Assembly (NCBI RefSeq): GCF_003217255.1
Contig: NZ_QJTE01000002.1
Coordinates: forward strand, 682,001 to 746,000
Reading direction: 5' to 3'
Source: Pseudoroseicyclus aestuarii
GTDB taxonomy: Bacteria; Pseudomonadota; Alphaproteobacteria; Rhodobacterales; Rhodobacteraceae
DNA length: 64,000 nt
Shown: positions 33,911-42,152 of the stretch, piece by piece
How the letters are laid out: every line of letters starts with the position of its first letter
Position numbering within the stretch: position 1 is the stretch's first letter
Notes under the pieces: model-generated
Told to the model about the DNA's origin: nothing
What the model saw: only the letters and a program-made list of their open reading frames with translations
Database searches by the model: none
Position numbers and translations under genes: made by a program

Positions 33911-34900
33911 CTAGGCCGCCGGCAGCGCCTCGCGCCCATGCGGCGCCATCAGGTCCAGATCGGGTCCGATGGGCACGATCCGGTGCGGGTTAATCATGTC
34001 GTGGCTGTAGTGGTAATGCCGCGTGATGTGGTCGAAATGCACCGTCTCGGCGACGCCCGGCCATTGGTAGAGTTCGCGCGTATAGGCCCAGAGGCTCGGG
34101 TACTCGATCAGCTTGCGCCGGTTACACTTGAAGTGGCCGTGATAGACCATGTCGAAGCGGATCAGCGTGGTGAACAGCCGCCAGTCGGCCTCGGTCACGC
34201 GGTCCCCCATCAGGTAGCGCTGGCCCGACAGACGCTCTTCCAGCCAGTCGAGGCTGTCGAACAGCGGATGGACGGCCTCTTCGTAGGCCTCCTGAGTGGT
34301 GGCGAAGCCGGACTTGTAGACGCCGTTGTTCACGGTGTCGTAGATGCGCGCGTTCACCGGCTCGATCGCCTCGCGCAGATCCTCTGGCCAGAAGTCCTGG
34401 GTATCCCCGGTCACGCCGTCGAAGGCGGAATTGAGCATGCGGATGATCTCGGCGCTCTCGTTCGAGACGATGGTGCCGCGCTCCTTGTCCCAGAGGATCG
34501 GCACCGTCACGCGGCCCGACATCTCCGGCGCCGCCTTGAGGTAGACGTCGCGCAGGAAGGGCAGGTCGAACTGCCGGTCACCGGTGGTGCCGGGGAACGC
34601 GGTGTCGAAGGTCCAGCCCTCGCCCAGCATGTCGGGCGAGACGACGGAGACCTCGATGTGCTCCGTCAGCCCCTTGAGGGCGCGGAAGATCAGCGCGCGA
34701 TGGGCCCAGGGGCAGGCATAGCTGACATAGAGATGGTAGCGCCCGCTCTCCGCCTTGAAGCCGCCCTCGCCCGAGGGGCCGGCACTGCCGTCGGCGGTGA
34801 CCCAGTTGCGGAACTGCGTGGTGGTGCGCTTGAAGGCGCCGCCGTTGCTCTTGGTGTCGTACCAGCTGTCGTCCCAGACGCCGTTGATCAATTGGCCCAT
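33911..34900 (-). CDS. Glutathionyl-hydroquinone reductase (Xi-class glutathione transferase, YqjG/PcpF-like)
   Basis: Cytosolic enzyme of 329 aa that removes glutathione from glutathionyl-hydroquinones. Hallmarks: WYDTKSNGGAFKR near the start, the catalytic cysteine Cys63 in YVSYACPWAHRALIFRALKG, TVPILWDKERGTIVSNESAE (glutathione site), and the long C-terminal helical domain with GDRVTEADWRLFTTLIRFD and HFDHITRHYHYSHDMINPHR. AGGAGGAAAG upstream supports the ATG at 34900. It lies just downstream of chrR on the same strand and may belong to the same oxidative-stress response. Confidence 0.93.
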   Translation of the reverse strand: MGQLINGVWDDSWYDTKSNGGAFKRTTTQFRNWVTADGSAGPSGEGGFKAESGRYHLYVSYACPWAHRALIFRALKGLTEHIEVSVVSPDMLGEGWTFDTAFPGTTGDRQFDLPFLRDVYLKAAPEMSGRVTVPILWDKERGTIVSNESAEIIRMLNSAFDGVTGDTQDFWPEDLREAIEPVNARIYDTVNNGVYKSGFATTQEAYEEAVHPLFDSLDWLEERLSGQRYLMGDRVTEADWRLFTTLIRFDMVYHGHFKCNRRKLIEYPSLWAYTRELYQWPGVAETVHFDHITRHYHYSHDMINPHRIVPIGPDLDLMAPHGREALPAA

Positions 34901-34958
34901 GTCGCTTTCCTCCTGGCTATGACGGGCCAAGTGGGGCGCGCAGGCCGTCGCGGCAATC

Positions 34959-35624
34959 TCAGATGCCGAACAGACGCTGTGCGACGCGCGGCAGAAAGCT
35001 GTTGAAGCGCAGCCGGGCGTCGGTCGCGGCAAGGCAGATGCAGGGCGGCCCCGGCTCTGCTGTGGGCGTATGTTCAAGCGCGGGATCCGCGACCTCGATG
35101 TCGCCGGGGCCGAAGCGGCTGACCTTGTCGCTGAAGGCGCCCGACAGGACCAGCGTCAGCTCTGTACCCCTGTGGCCGTGATCTGGCACCGCGACACCGC
35201 CGGGGATCCGCAGCAGGTAGGCGCTGCCGCCGCTTCTGGTGCGAATGGGCGCCTGCGCGACGCCGCCGCCGATCCGCCGCCAGCGGATGTCCGAAAAATT
35301 CGGCCCGATCCAGTCCGACAGCGGCTGCGGCAGCGCGTCGGGGCTAGGGCGCGGCGCCTGTTCCGGCTCTGCCGGCATGGCGTGGGCGCGGGCCAGCGTC
35401 CGGGCGAGGCTTCCCTCGGCGGGACGAGAGAGCCCGCCCTCCGGCGCGGCGTCGAGCAGGGCGCCGCCCAGCGCCTCGTGCGCGGCGGCGTCGGCGCGGC
35501 AAATGTCGCAAAAGGCCAGATGCGTGGCCACGGCGAGATCCAGCGCCTCGGGCAGGGCGCCGGCGGCATGGGCCATCAGAAGGGATTCGGTCGGGTGGTG
35601 CTTGGGTTGCGCGAAGCCGGTCAT
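34959..35624 (-). CDS. chrR: Anti-sigma factor ChrR
   Basis: Zinc-binding anti-sigma factor of 221 aa that holds RpoE inactive until singlet oxygen or organic peroxide appears. The N-terminal ZAS domain has His10, His35, Cys39 and Cys42 (HLAFCDIC), with the spacing of the ligands I recall from Rhodobacter sphaeroides ChrR. The C-terminal cupin domain has His149, His151 and Glu155 (DHGHRGTELTLVLSGAF) and His185, again with identical spacing to the known zinc ligands, plus a CxC at 195-197. The start overlaps the rpoE stop by 4 bp. All expected sensing residues are present. Confidence 0.95.
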   Translation of the reverse strand: MTGFAQPKHHPTESLLMAHAAGALPEALDLAVATHLAFCDICRADAAAHEALGGALLDAAPEGGLSRPAEGSLARTLARAHAMPAEPEQAPRPSPDALPQPLSDWIGPNFSDIRWRRIGGGVAQAPIRTRSGGSAYLLRIPGGVAVPDHGHRGTELTLVLSGAFSDKVSRFGPGDIEVADPALEHTPTAEPGPPCICLAATDARLRFNSFLPRVAQRLFGI

Positions 35625-36154
35625 GACATCTCTTTTCTCAGGCGCTCCAGCGCCAGCCGCAGGCGGGACTTGATCGTGCCGAGCGGGATGCCGGTCTCGG
35701 CGGCGATCTGGCTATGCGTGAGCTCGCCGAAATAGGCCTGCTCGATCAGGTCGCGCTGGACCCGTGGCAGGCCAGAGAGGGCCTGCGCAAGCTGCGCCGT
35801 CTCCTCGCGCAGCGCGAGGACCTCGGCCTGCTCGGCCTCGGGCTCTGGTCCCCATGGCAGATCCTCGGGCTCGGGGCGGCGGGCGCGGCGAATGCCGTCG
35901 ATCCGTCGGTTGCGGGCGATGGTGAAGATCCATGTCGCCACGCTGGCGCGCCCCGGCTGGTAGAGCGCCGCCTTGCGCCAGACCGTCGCCATGACGTCCT
36001 GCATCAGGTCCTCGGCGAGGTCTGCAGTGGCGCCGCCGCGGATCAGGAAACCTTTCACGCGGGGGGCGAAATGCGCGAAGAGCCGGGCGAAGGCCGCCTC
36101 GTCGGCCGTGTCCCGGATCGCGGCAAGCTCCTGCGTCCAGTCGGCGGCTGACAT
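35621..36154 (-). CDS. rpoE: ECF sigma factor RpoE (ECF11, singlet-oxygen response)
   Basis: Sigma factor of 177 aa. Region 2: FARLFAHFAPRVKGFLIRGG, DLAEDLMQDVMATVWRKAAL and ASVATWIFTIARNRRIDGIR. Region 4: LPRVQRDLIEQAYFGELTHS and IAAETGIPLGTIKSRLRLAL, the -35-recognition helix-turn-helix. The pairing with chrR identifies it as the RpoE of the singlet-oxygen response, which turns on photolyase, lipid-modifying and quinone-protecting genes. I chose the ATG at 36154 from the conserved N-terminus; no clear ribosome-binding site is seen. It is divergent from the oxidoreductase-DUF1365-SDR operon. Confidence 0.94.
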   Translation of the reverse strand: MSAADWTQELAAIRDTADEAAFARLFAHFAPRVKGFLIRGGATADLAEDLMQDVMATVWRKAALYQPGRASVATWIFTIARNRRIDGIRRARRPEPEDLPWGPEPEAEQAEVLALREETAQLAQALSGLPRVQRDLIEQAYFGELTHSQIAAETGIPLGTIKSRLRLALERLRKEMS

Positions 36155-36287
36155 GCTCTGATGTTCGATGATCCGGTCTCCGATCCCTTGCCGTGGACCA
36201 TAGGTCAGGCGGTCACCGGCGCCAAGGCGCGGCATGATCCGGGGCGTTTCCGGAATGGCGATTGTCATGGCCAGTGCAGTCATGGAC

Positions 36288-36317
36288 AGGATACGCGGGT
36301 CTTTGCGGGCCGGATCA
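36288..36317 (-). promoter_or_regulatory. Candidate RpoE-dependent promoter of rpoE-chrR
   Basis: On the minus strand, TGATCC (36312-36317), an 18-bp spacer, then TATCCT (36288-36293). The -35 element and spacer equal the Rhodobacter RpoE consensus as I remember it (TGATCC-N18-TAAnnn); the -10 is a weaker match. It would give a leader of about 125 nt and allow autoregulation. Confidence 0.45.
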
Positions 36318-36382
36318 CCTGCCCCTGTGAACCACGGGCGGGGTCCGTCCGTAGCACTGACCATGGGTTGCCGGGAGACGAC

Positions 36383-37663
36383 ATGACTATCACGCGCAGG
36401 CGGATCGCCGTCATCGGCTCGGGCATCTCGGGGCTGGGGGCGGCCTGGCTGCTTGGCCGGCAGCACGAGGTGACGCTGATCGAGGCCGAGGACAGGCTGG
36501 GCGGTCATGCCCGCACGCGGATGGCGGGCCCGCGCGGCGATCAGCCCGTGGATACCGGCTTCATCGTCTTCAACCGCGTCACATACCCGCACCTTTGCGC
36601 GCTTTTCGACGCGCTCGAGGTGCCGGTCGAGCCCGCCGGGATGAGCTTCGGCGCCTCGATCGGCGGCGGGCAGATCGAATACGGCCTCGCCGGCCTCGGC
36701 GCGCTGCTGGCGCAGCCGCGCAACATGGCCGATCCCCGGTTCCTGTGGATGCTGCGCGATATCCTGCGGTTCAACGCCATGGCCGCGAAAGCCGCCTCCG
36801 ATCCCGCGATGACCACGGGCGAGCTGATCGCGCGGCTCGGCCTCGGGGCGCGGTTCCGCGATCACTACCTGCTGCCGCTGACCGGGGCGATCTGGTCGGC
36901 CCCGCTCGAGGGGATGCTCGAGTTTCCGGCGCAGGCGCTGATCCGGTTCCTGCAGAACCACGGGCTGATGAGCCTGCGCGGCCAGCACCAGTGGTACACC
37001 GTGACGGGCGGCAGCCGCAGCTACGTCGCCCGCCTCGAGGCGGCGCTGCGGGCGCAGGGCACGAGCATCCGCACCGGCTGCCCGGTTGCATCCGTCCGCC
37101 GCGGGCCGGGCGGCGCCGAGGTGACGATGCGCGGCGCGCGCGAAACCTTCGACGAGGTCGTCTTCGCCACCCATTCCGACGACACCCTGGCCCTGCTCTC
37201 CGATCCAACACCGCAGGAGCGGCGGGTGCTGGGCGCGATCCGCTACCGGCCCAACGACATGGTGCTGCATTCCGACCCTTCGGTGATGCCGCGGCGGCGG
37301 GCGGTCTGGTCGTCCTGGGTCTATTCGCAGGAGGGCGCGCAGAGCAGTCCGCGGATCGGCCTGACCTACTGGATGAACGCGCTCCAGCCCTGGCTGACGG
37401 AGCCGCTCTTCGTCACCCTCAACAGCCAGCGCCCGATCCGGCCCGAGCTGGTCTGGGACCGCGCCGTGCTGCGGCACCCGGTCTTCGACAGTGCCGCGCT
37501 TTCCGCGCAGCGCGAGGCGGCGGCGATGAACGGGCAGGGCGCGACCTGGTTCTGCGGCGCCTGGATGCGCTACGGTTTCCACGAGGACGGGCTGGCCAGC
37601 GCCCATGCTGTGGCCGATGGCATCGCCGCGCGCAGAGCCGCGGCGCCGCTGGCGGCGGAGTGA
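36383..37663 (+). CDS. FAD/NAD(P)-binding oxidoreductase (COG2907 amine-oxidase-like), RpoE-regulon type
   Basis: Flavoprotein of 426 aa. FAD fold IAVIGSGISGLGAAWLLGR (8-26) with the downstream LIEAEDRLGGHARTR; then FIVFNRVTYPHLCALFDALE, QHQWYTVTGGSRSYVARLEA, VVFATHSDDTLALLSDPTPQ and a C-terminal FCGAWMRYGFHEDGLASAHA. This family sits next to rpoE in Rhodobacter sphaeroides (RSP_1091), where genetic work links it to furan-fatty-acid synthesis; it probably oxidises a membrane acyl chain. The ATG at 36383 follows GGGAGA. Its stop overlaps the GTG of the next gene. Confidence 0.88.
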   Translation: MTITRRRIAVIGSGISGLGAAWLLGRQHEVTLIEAEDRLGGHARTRMAGPRGDQPVDTGFIVFNRVTYPHLCALFDALEVPVEPAGMSFGASIGGGQIEYGLAGLGALLAQPRNMADPRFLWMLRDILRFNAMAAKAASDPAMTTGELIARLGLGARFRDHYLLPLTGAIWSAPLEGMLEFPAQALIRFLQNHGLMSLRGQHQWYTVTGGSRSYVARLEAALRAQGTSIRTGCPVASVRRGPGGAEVTMRGARETFDEVVFATHSDDTLALLSDPTPQERRVLGAIRYRPNDMVLHSDPSVMPRRRAVWSSWVYSQEGAQSSPRIGLTYWMNALQPWLTEPLFVTLNSQRPIRPELVWDRAVLRHPVFDSAALSAQREAAAMNGQGATWFCGAWMRYGFHEDGLASAHAVADGIAARRAAAPLAAE

Positions 37664-38454
37664 CCGCCCCGCGCCTGCTTCGGGCCGTGACCTGGCATGG
37701 CCGGACCCCCGGCGCGGCGGAGGGGCCGGGGCGTCACGCCTTTCGCTACAGCGTCGATTACCTGCTGTTGGACCCCGAGGCCCGTTTGACCGGCCCGCGC
37801 CTTTTCGCCCGCAACCGTCCCGCGCCCGTCGCGCTGCATGACGCCGATCACGGCGGCCTGCCGGGGCAGGGGCAGGGGGCGCCCTGGGCGCGGGCGGTGC
37901 TGCGCGATCACGGTGCGCCCGCCGGGCTGCGGCTGGAGCTTCTGGCACAGCCGCGGGTCTGGGGCCATGTCTTCAACCCGGTCAGCTTTTGGCTGGCGCG
38001 CGACGGCGCAGGCGCCCTGCGCGCCGTGATCGCCGAGGTCACGAATACCTACGGCGACCGCCATTCCTACCTGTGCCGCCGGGACGGCTGGGCCGCGATC
38101 GGCCCCGGGGACCGGATCGAGGCCCGCAAGCTCCTGCATGTCTCGCCGTTCCAGCCGCTGGACGGGACCTATACCTTCGGCTTCGACATCACGCCCGGGC
38201 AGGTGCGGATCGTCATCGCCTATGCCCGCGCGGAGGGCGGCGGCATGACCGCCACGCTGGAGGGGCCGCTGAAGCCGCTGACCACCCGCCGCCTGGCCTG
38301 GTCGCTGCTGCGCCGCCCCTTCGGCTCGCGCCGGGTGCTGGCGCTGATCCACTGGCAGGCCCTGCGCCTGTGGCTTCGCGGGGCGCGCTTTCGCCCGCGC
38401 CCCGCGCCGCCGCGCGGGGAGGTCAGCGGAACGGGCCCCGGGGGAACCGGCTGA
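37660..38454 (+). CDS. DUF1365 domain-containing protein
   Basis: Protein of 264 aa made of one DUF1365 domain (COG3496): HAFRYSVDYLLLDPEARLTG, the key RVWGHVFNPVSFWLARDGAG, IAEVTNTYGDRHSYLC, KLLHVSPFQPLDGTYTFGFD and LTTRRLAWSLLRRPFGSRRV. It starts with GTG in a GTGA overlap with the oxidoreductase gene, so the two are translationally coupled. DUF1365 proteins regularly travel with COG2907 and CFA-synthase-like genes; the R. sphaeroides counterpart (RSP_1090) is also implicated in furan-fatty-acid production. Biochemical role unproven here. Confidence 0.87.
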   Translation: MTAPRLLRAVTWHGRTPGAAEGPGRHAFRYSVDYLLLDPEARLTGPRLFARNRPAPVALHDADHGGLPGQGQGAPWARAVLRDHGAPAGLRLELLAQPRVWGHVFNPVSFWLARDGAGALRAVIAEVTNTYGDRHSYLCRRDGWAAIGPGDRIEARKLLHVSPFQPLDGTYTFGFDITPGQVRIVIAYARAEGGGMTATLEGPLKPLTTRRLAWSLLRRPFGSRRVLALIHWQALRLWLRGARFRPRPAPPRGEVSGTGPGGTG

Positions 38455-38498
38455 CTAGCGCTAGGTTAGTCCCTGAAGCATCTTGAGGGGAGTGGGTC

Positions 38499-39236
38499 GT
38501 GCGCGACTGGACGGGCAAGCGGTACTGGATCGTCGGGGCGAGCGAGGGGCTGGGCCGCGCATTGGCCAAGCGCATCAGCGGCGCCGGCGCGCATGTCATC
38601 CTTTCGGCGCGCACCCGCGACCGCCTCGACGATCTGGCGGCAGAGCTGCGCGGCCCCTCGGAGATCCGCCCCGTCGATGTTGCCGACCGCGCCGCCGTCG
38701 AGGAGGTCGCGCGGGGCCTTGGCGAGATCGACGGCATGGTGTTCCTGGCCGGGCTCTATTGGCCGATGGCCGCGACCGACTGGGACGCCGCCCAGGCCGA
38801 GCAGATGGCCGACGTCAATTTCACCGGCGCGCTGCGCACCGTCGGTGCCGTTCTGCCGGGCATGCTGCGCCGGGGCTCTGGGCATATCGCGCTGACGGGG
38901 TCCATCGCGGGCTACAGGGGGCTGCCGGGGGCGATCGGCTACGGCGCCTCGAAGGCGGCGGTGATGTCGCTGGCCGAGAGCCTGCACTACGACCTGCGGC
39001 GCACGCCGGTCGAGGTGCAGCTGGTGAACCCGGGATTCGTGCGCACCCGGCTGACCGATAAGAACGATTTCGCCATGCCGGGCATCATGGATGCCGAGGA
39101 GGCGGCGCAGCTTTATTTCGAGCATTTGAATGCCGGCGGCTTCCAGCGCAGCTTTCCCCTGGCCATGGCCACTGCCCTGCGGGCCACGCGGCTGCTGCCC
39201 GAGGCCCTGTATCATCGTATTTTTCGGGGTCGCTGA
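38499..39236 (+). CDS. SDR family NAD(P)-dependent oxidoreductase
   Basis: Short-chain dehydrogenase of 245 aa. Cofactor motif WIVGASEGLGRALAKRIS (10-27), the FLAGLY and DVNFTGALRTVGA segments, catalytic Ser in ALTGSIAGYRGLPGAIGYGA and the YxxxK of YGASKAA. The start is GTG with GAGGGGAG upstream. It lies 44 bp after the DUF1365 gene in the RpoE-linked operon; a similar SDR occurs near this locus in R. sphaeroides. It may reduce a ketone or aldehyde formed during acyl-chain modification. Confidence 0.88.
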   Translation: MRDWTGKRYWIVGASEGLGRALAKRISGAGAHVILSARTRDRLDDLAAELRGPSEIRPVDVADRAAVEEVARGLGEIDGMVFLAGLYWPMAATDWDAAQAEQMADVNFTGALRTVGAVLPGMLRRGSGHIALTGSIAGYRGLPGAIGYGASKAAVMSLAESLHYDLRRTPVEVQLVNPGFVRTRLTDKNDFAMPGIMDAEEAAQLYFEHLNAGGFQRSFPLAMATALRATRLLPEALYHRIFRGR

Positions 39237-39488
39237 CCGATCCTCCAAGACGATTCAGGATTGTCAAGGGGGTGGAATGATGCCCTGAGCAGGCGTCGCG
39301 TTCAGTGGCGCGCAATGTAAACGTTTCTTGGCTCGGCGACCTCTCGCTTGCGTGAGTGTTGTAAAATTGACCACATCGCGCCGCATCGCTACGCCCCATG
39401 CGAACGGAAGCCTCGCCGCGGACGTTTGAAAGTCCAGATACGGGTCAGCGGCAGCTGGCAAGCAGCACCATTCGAAAGGGTACATAGA

Positions 39489-40316
39489 ATGAAAGCCAAG
39501 AACATCTTCGTCCTCGCGACGATCTCCAGCTTCGTGGCCGGCGCGGCCATGGCTCAGTCCCCGGTCTTCTCGAACGAGGACCTCGCCGAGGACCAGATCG
39601 AAGACCTGCAGGACGATATCGAAGACGACTTCGAGCGTGAGACCTACACCTATGCCGCCGACGGTGGCATGCCGACCGGCTTCACCGGTTCGGTCGCCGG
39701 TCGCGCCACGCTGACCAACGGCAACACCGACAACCAGGACGCCGGTGTCGGCGCCTCCTTCGGCTACTATGACGGCCTGAACGGCCACAAGGTGCAGCTG
39801 AGCTACACCTACTCCGAAGTGAACAACAACACCTCCGACAACTCGCTCGTCGCCAGCTACGACTACACCCGCGACCTGACCCCGCAGGTCTATGGCTTCG
39901 TCAAGGCGATCGCGGTCTACGACGAGTTCGACAGCTACGAAGAAGACTACTTCGTCGGCGCCGGCCTCGGCTACCGCGTGTTCAGCTCGGCCGACGTGCA
40001 GTGGGCCGTGCAGGCTGGCCCCGGCTACCGCTGGACCAAGAACCAGAACGGCGACGAGGAAGAGGAAGCCGCGCTGAACGTCAGCTCCGACTTCTTCTAC
40101 CGGATCAACGAGACCGTTGCGATGACCAACGACACCGAGATCCTGTACTCGGACAGCAACACCTACGTCACCAACGACTTCGGCGTGAACTACTCGATGA
40201 CCGACGCCCTGGCCCTGCGTGCCAGCGTCCTGACCGAGTACAACACCGATCCGCTGCCGGGCTTCGACGACACCGACAACCAGTTCGGCCTGTCGGTCGT
40301 CTACAACTTCAACTGA
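39489..40316 (+). CDS. DUF481 family outer-membrane protein
   Basis: Predicted outer-membrane beta-barrel of 275 aa. Signal peptide residues 1-22 (AMA-QS), a short acidic segment (SNEDLAEDQIEDLQDDIEDD), then alternating amphipathic strands rich in Gly, Tyr, Asn and Asp (GSVAGRATLTNGNTDNQDAG, VGAGLGYRVFSSADVQWAVQ) and a terminal FGLSVVYNFN ending in aromatic residues as barrels do. It matches the salt-induced DUF481/YdiY family. It is acidic and Asn-rich compared with its neighbours. GAAAGGG lies 9 bp before the ATG; a strong terminator follows. Confidence 0.87.
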   Translation: MKAKNIFVLATISSFVAGAAMAQSPVFSNEDLAEDQIEDLQDDIEDDFERETYTYAADGGMPTGFTGSVAGRATLTNGNTDNQDAGVGASFGYYDGLNGHKVQLSYTYSEVNNNTSDNSLVASYDYTRDLTPQVYGFVKAIAVYDEFDSYEEDYFVGAGLGYRVFSSADVQWAVQAGPGYRWTKNQNGDEEEEAALNVSSDFFYRINETVAMTNDTEILYSDSNTYVTNDFGVNYSMTDALALRASVLTEYNTDPLPGFDDTDNQFGLSVVYNFN

Positions 40317-40339
40317 TCCCACGGATCGGCTGAGAGATC

Positions 40340-40370
40340 GGGGGGCAAGGGAAACCTTGCCCCCCTTTTT
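40340..40370 (+). terminator. Rho-independent terminator after the DUF481 gene
   Basis: Perfect 11-bp stem (40340-40350, 40355-40365) with a GAAA tetraloop, followed by TTTTT (40366-40370). It is the clearest intrinsic terminator in the window and implies strong, isolated transcription of the outer-membrane protein. The convergent SGNH hydrolase gene ends at 40376. Confidence 0.93.
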
Positions 40371-40375
40371 CGTGG

Positions 40376-41014
40376 CTAGAGCGCCTCTATCGCCCCGGCC
40401 ACCGCGCGGCCTAGGCTACGCTGCGCCTCGGCGTCGAAATGCACGCCATCGACGGGGCTGACCTCGATCACGCTGCCCGCGTCGAGAAAGCCCGCGCCCC
40501 AGGTCGCGGCCAAGTCCCGCAGCAGCGGCGGAAGGGCCAGCGATGTCTCGCGTGCCCCGGCGAACTGCCGCGCGATGGGCCCCTGCTCGAGCACGGGCGG
40601 CGGGCAGATCAGCAGCACGCGAAAGCCGCCGTGCGCCTCCTGCACCATCACGTCATTGGCCATGGCCAGAAGCCCCGCGAGACCGGCGGCCACGCGCCTC
40701 GCATCGGCGCCGAACATCGCCTTCGTGTCGTTGGTGCCCAGCATGATCGCCAGCACGTCCACGGGCCGGTGGCTGGCCAGCGCGATGCGCAGGCCCATGC
40801 GGCCGTCCATGTGATCGCCCATCACCGGGTCGGGGAACTGCGCCGTGCGGCCGGGCAGCCCCTCCTCGATCACCTGCCAGCCCGCGCCGAGCGCGGCCTC
40901 GGCGGCCCGGGGCCAGCGGTCTTCGGGGGCGTGGCGCCGGGAGGATGTCAGGGTCTCCATTGGCATGGTGCCATGGGTGTTGCTGTCGCCGAAGCACAGA
41001 ACGGTGCGGGTCAT
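40376..41014 (-). CDS. SGNH/GDSL hydrolase (arylesterase-like)
   Basis: Esterase-type enzyme of 212 aa without a signal peptide. Block I is VLCFGDSNTHG with nucleophile Ser11, block II EEGLPGRTAQFPD (oxyanion Gly), block III MLGTNDTKAMFG (Asn), and block V DGVHFDAEAQ with the catalytic Asp-His pair. It matches the SGNH arylesterase/acyl-CoA thioesterase-like group. AGGAGAGGAGG precedes the ATG at 41014. It is divergent from the thioredoxin-like gene. Natural substrate unknown. Confidence 0.88.
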   Translation of the reverse strand: MTRTVLCFGDSNTHGTMPMETLTSSRRHAPEDRWPRAAEAALGAGWQVIEEGLPGRTAQFPDPVMGDHMDGRMGLRIALASHRPVDVLAIMLGTNDTKAMFGADARRVAAGLAGLLAMANDVMVQEAHGGFRVLLICPPPVLEQGPIARQFAGARETSLALPPLLRDLAATWGAGFLDAGSVIEVSPVDGVHFDAEAQRSLGRAVAGAIEAL

Positions 41015-41155
41015 CGAGGCCTCCTCTCCTTGTCGCGGCAGGCTAGGCGCGCCGCGACGAAGGGTAAAGCTGCGGGCCCAGCTGCCCGGCCCCCTTGGCG
41101 CGGCGGCGCAGGCGTCACATATTGCGGCCAAGCCAAGGGACGAAAGGAACGCGCC

Positions 41156-42091
41156 ATGTTCGGCATGAAGGACAGCCAGACCGCAGGGCAGGGCGCCCAG
41201 GCCCCCGCCGGCACCATCGTGGATGCCACCGACGCCACCTTCATGCAGGAGGTCATCGAAGCCTCGCAGAAGGTGCCGGTGATCGTCGATTTCTGGGCCA
41301 CCTGGTGCGGCCCCTGCAAGACGCTCGGCCCGGCGCTCGAGGATGCGGTCGCCAAGCAGGGCGGCAAGGTCAAGCTGGTCAAGATCGACGTCGACGCCAA
41401 CCAGGCCTATGCCGCGCAGCTTCAGGTGCAGTCGATCCCGACGGTCTATGCCTTCTTCCAGGGCCAGCCCGTCGATGCCTTCCAGGGTGCGCTGCCGCCG
41501 AGCCAGGTGCAGGAATTCGTGCAGAAGCTGGCCGCGATGAGCCCCGAGGCCGGGGCCGAGGACGAGGGCCTCGCGCAGGCCATCGAGGCGGCCGATCAGA
41601 TGCTCGAAGAGGGCGATGCCGCCGGCGCCGCCGAGACCTTCGCCGCCGTCCTGCAGGAAGAGCCGGCCAATGCCGCCGCCTATGCCGGGCTGGTGAAGGC
41701 CTATCTCGCGCTGAACGACATCGACCAGGCCGAAGCGGTGCTGAACGGCGCCCCCGCCGAGATCGCCCATTCGCCGGAACTCGATGCCGCCCATGCCCAG
41801 ATCGCGCTGGCGCGGCAGGCCGCTGGCGCCGGCCCCGTCGCCGATCTCGAGGCGCGGCTCGAGGCCGATCCCGCCGATCACCAGGCGCGCTACGACCTGG
41901 CCACCGCGCTGCATGCGCAGGGCAAGGTCGCCGAGGCCGTGGATCAGCTGCTGGAGCTGTTCCGCCGCGACCGCGACTGGAACGAGGGCGCCGCCAAGAC
42001 GCAGCTCTTCACCATCTTCGACGCCCTGCCGGCGAAGGACCCTGTGGTGCAGTCCGGGCGGCGTCGCCTGTCCTCGATGATCTTCGCCTGA
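41156..42091 (+). CDS. Thioredoxin-domain co-chaperone, YbbN/CnoX family
   Basis: Cytosolic protein of 311 aa. N-terminal thioredoxin fold (about 20-125) with VIVDFWATWCGPCKTL (active cysteines 51 and 54; the E. coli relative lacks the first one), and SIPTVYAFFQGQPVDAFQGA. The C-terminal half is TPR-like (EDEGLAQAIEAADQMLEEGD, LVKAYLALNDIDQAEAVL, LARQAAGAGPVADLEARLEA). CnoX proteins protect unfolded substrates from oxidation and hand them to chaperonins. The ribosome-binding site is GAAAGGAA. It leads a three-gene set with the Lon-N and Trm112 genes. Confidence 0.92.
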   Translation: MFGMKDSQTAGQGAQAPAGTIVDATDATFMQEVIEASQKVPVIVDFWATWCGPCKTLGPALEDAVAKQGGKVKLVKIDVDANQAYAAQLQVQSIPTVYAFFQGQPVDAFQGALPPSQVQEFVQKLAAMSPEAGAEDEGLAQAIEAADQMLEEGDAAGAAETFAAVLQEEPANAAAYAGLVKAYLALNDIDQAEAVLNGAPAEIAHSPELDAAHAQIALARQAAGAGPVADLEARLEADPADHQARYDLATALHAQGKVAEAVDQLLELFRRDRDWNEGAAKTQLFTIFDALPAKDPVVQSGRRRLSSMIFA

Positions 42092-42152
42092 GCCGCGGGA
42101 TGAGGGCCTGCCCCGCCGCACCGCGGCAGTTGCCTAAGCGGGGGGCAGGTCT

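Noticed and set aside
36169-36240. Two plus-strand TGATCC elements upstream of the oxidoreductase gene at 36383
   Set aside because: Neither has a TA-containing -10 element at 18 bp spacing.
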